Below, piece after piece: positions 14,650-15,376 of a stretch of 15,376 nucleotides of DNA. The notes below the pieces were generated by a model that saw nothing but the letters and a program-made list of their open reading frames with translations, was not told where the DNA came from and did no database searches. This DNA is from Micrococcales bacterium (GTDB taxonomy: Bacteria > Actinomycetota > Actinomycetes > S36-B12): positions 2,368 through 17,743 of the forward strand of contig PBWE01000044.1 in assembly GCA_002728915.1 (NCBI GenBank), given 5' to 3'. How positions within the stretch are numbered: position 1 is the first letter of the stretch; every line of letters begins with the position of its first letter. The position numbers and the translations under genes were made by a program.

Positions 14650-15087
14650 ATGGGGAATACCAGGTCAGAAATGCCGGCGTCTATTCGCGAGATCGTGGGG
14701 GTGTATCACGCGGATGGGGGAGTCATGGGCGAGCTGCGGTACGTCCTGGGCAAAGCGCGCGGCACCGCGCACTGCGCCCTGTGTGACATCACCCACTCGA
14801 CTGTGCGACGAAAAGCCGCCTGGGACGAGGCCTGTCGCACTTTCCCTCACCCGATTCGCCTCGTGCACCTGAACGAGCGCTCACCGGAGGAAGTGGCGGC
14901 CTGCACCCTCGGCACTCCGACCGTGTTGGTGTCCTTCGCTGATGGCACCTACCGAGCGGTTATGGGTCCGGATGATCTCGAACTGGATGGATCCGTGTCC
15001 GGGTTCTTCGATGATCTGGACCGCGCAGTAAGCCGAATCCTGTCTTCGCATGAAGGACTCGGCGCGCCTGGTGTGAGCGCTGGGTAG
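14650..15087 (+). CDS. Conserved-type hypothetical protein with CxxC (HCALCDITH) motif, possibly thioredoxin-fold
   Basis: No named family is assigned. The 145-residue product has GVYHADGGVMGELRYVLGK (17-35), then HCALCDITH (41-49) with C42 and C45, further cysteines at 62 and 85, and LGTPTVLVSFADGTYR (88-102). The CxxC pair and the later TPTV segment, which resembles the cis-proline loop TVPTV of glutaredoxins, suggest a thioredoxin-like or metal-binding protein; this is inference. The soluble sequence has no signal peptide. The start is uncertain: ATG 14650 has GACACT six bases upstream, ATG 14671 has an AGG six bases upstream, and the frame opens at GTG 14614. It is divergent from the DUF805 gene across a 167-base gap that shows a CACCGGTG palindrome and nothing else I can name. 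It precedes the right-edge gene by 29 bases. Confidence 0.75.
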   Translation: MGNTRSEMPASIREIVGVYHADGGVMGELRYVLGKARGTAHCALCDITHSTVRRKAAWDEACRTFPHPIRLVHLNERSPEEVAACTLGTPTVLVSFADGTYRAVMGPDDLELDGSVSGFFDDLDRAVSRILSSHEGLGAPGVSAG

Positions 15088-15103
15088 TCGACGGTGACCG
15101 ATC

Positions 15104-15109
15104 TAGGAT
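15104..15109 (+). promoter_or_regulatory. Putative leaderless promoter -10 of the right-edge gene
   Basis: TAGGAT matches TATAAT at four of six positions and the TANNNT consensus, and is followed by seven bases and the GTG at 15117. A G-rich run (15111-15115) sits only one base from the GTG, too close to be a standard ribosome binding site. A -35 box is not evident. Confidence 0.45.
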
Positions 15110-15116
15110 CGGGGGT

Positions 15117-15376
15117 GTGAAGATCACCGGACGCCTGCAGACCTTCGACCGCGCCACCGGCGCTCGGCTTAGCGACAAGAAAGTCGACCTGACCAAGAAG
15201 AATAGGATCCCCGTTCTTGCGACCGGCCGACGCACCTACACGATCGCCGACGTGAAGGTGAAGTACGAGATCTTCGGTCGACGAGAGCGGCTCCCGGAGT
15301 TGGAGTTTGAGCGTTCCGAATGGGAGTACTTCCAATCCTTGTGTATGAAGGCTGTTGCGGACCCCAGCGCGTTGGA
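15117..15376 (+). CDS. Hypothetical protein, N-terminal part only (runs off the window)
   Basis: A frame opens at GTG 15117 and stays open to the window end, giving 86 codons. The peptide begins MKITGRLQTFDRATGARL and continues with a basic, strand-like sequence (TGRRTYTIADVKVKYEIFGRRERLPELEFE). No known motif, signal peptide or membrane segment is seen. Codon use looks coding, with G or C at most third positions, and a -10-like TAGGAT sits seven bases ahead. It may be co-oriented with the CxxC gene, but its own promoter-like element suggests independent transcription. Function unknown. Confidence 0.65.
   Translation, partial: MKITGRLQTFDRATGARLSDKKVDLTKKNRIPVLATGRRTYTIADVKVKYEIFGRRERLPELEFERSEWEYFQSLCMKAVADPSAL

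Noticed and set aside
1..15376. CRISPR array, transposase, integrase, tRNA or rRNA
   Set aside because: No regularly spaced repeats, no recombinase or transposase motifs in any frame, and no recognisable RNA gene sequence.

Overview
The window is high-G+C, densely packed DNA from an actinobacterium (Actinomycetota). The best evidence is the pair of tandem helicase-nuclease genes with the architecture of AdnA and AdnB, the end-resection motor-nuclease described in mycobacteria. They are followed by a NADH pyrophosphatase (NudC) and a mycoredoxin. In Mycobacterium tuberculosis, as I recall it, these four lie close together in one direction (adnA, adnB, Rv3200c, nudC, mrx1, then uvrD2). Genus cannot be fixed from the sequence alone.

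Layout from left to right. (1) Bases 1-1398 hold the 3' part of an alanine- and charge-rich gene of unknown function. It ends in three 11-residue basic, Trp-containing repeats, and its G+C is visibly lower than that of the helicase genes. (2) On the minus strand lie a small CDGSH iron-sulfur protein and, upstream of it, a large membrane protein: N-terminal helices, a degenerate kinase-like domain, then a LPG-synthase/flippase-type membrane domain. (3) Divergent from it by about 38 bases are adnA and adnB, sharing the classic ATGA overlap. AdnA carries four cysteines placed for an Fe-S cluster; AdnB has none there. (4) A minus-strand acyltransferase-3 gene converges on adnB with only 7 bases between the stop codons, and diverges from nudC across 43 bases where two -10-like elements overlap back to back. 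(5) A minus-strand block follows: DUF805 protein, a truncated mycoredoxin copy, a small four-helix membrane protein, then the intact mycoredoxin. (6) At the right edge are a plus-strand CxxC protein, possibly thioredoxin-like, and the start of an unrecognised gene that runs off the window.

A recurring regulatory pattern stands out. Several genes (CDGSH, adnA, acyltransferase, mycoredoxin, the 136-residue membrane protein, the last partial gene) have a -10-like hexamer 6-7 bases before the start codon and no convincing Shine-Dalgarno sequence, as expected for leaderless mRNAs, which are common in actinobacteria. nudC and the DUF805 gene instead show normal ribosome binding sites.

Functionally, the core is double-strand-break processing (AdnAB) beside redox and nucleotide housekeeping (NudC, mycoredoxin, CDGSH, CxxC protein) and envelope genes (flippase-like protein, acyltransferase). 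No stretch over 300 bases lacks a gene; the longest gaps are about 167 bases (14483-14649) and 105 bases (13163-13267). I see no CRISPR array, tRNA, rRNA, transposase or integrase. The most unusual items are the truncated mycoredoxin copy, the pseudokinase-flippase fusion, the 11-mer repeat tail and the leaderless/bidirectional promoter pattern; none amounts to a demonstrated new system.
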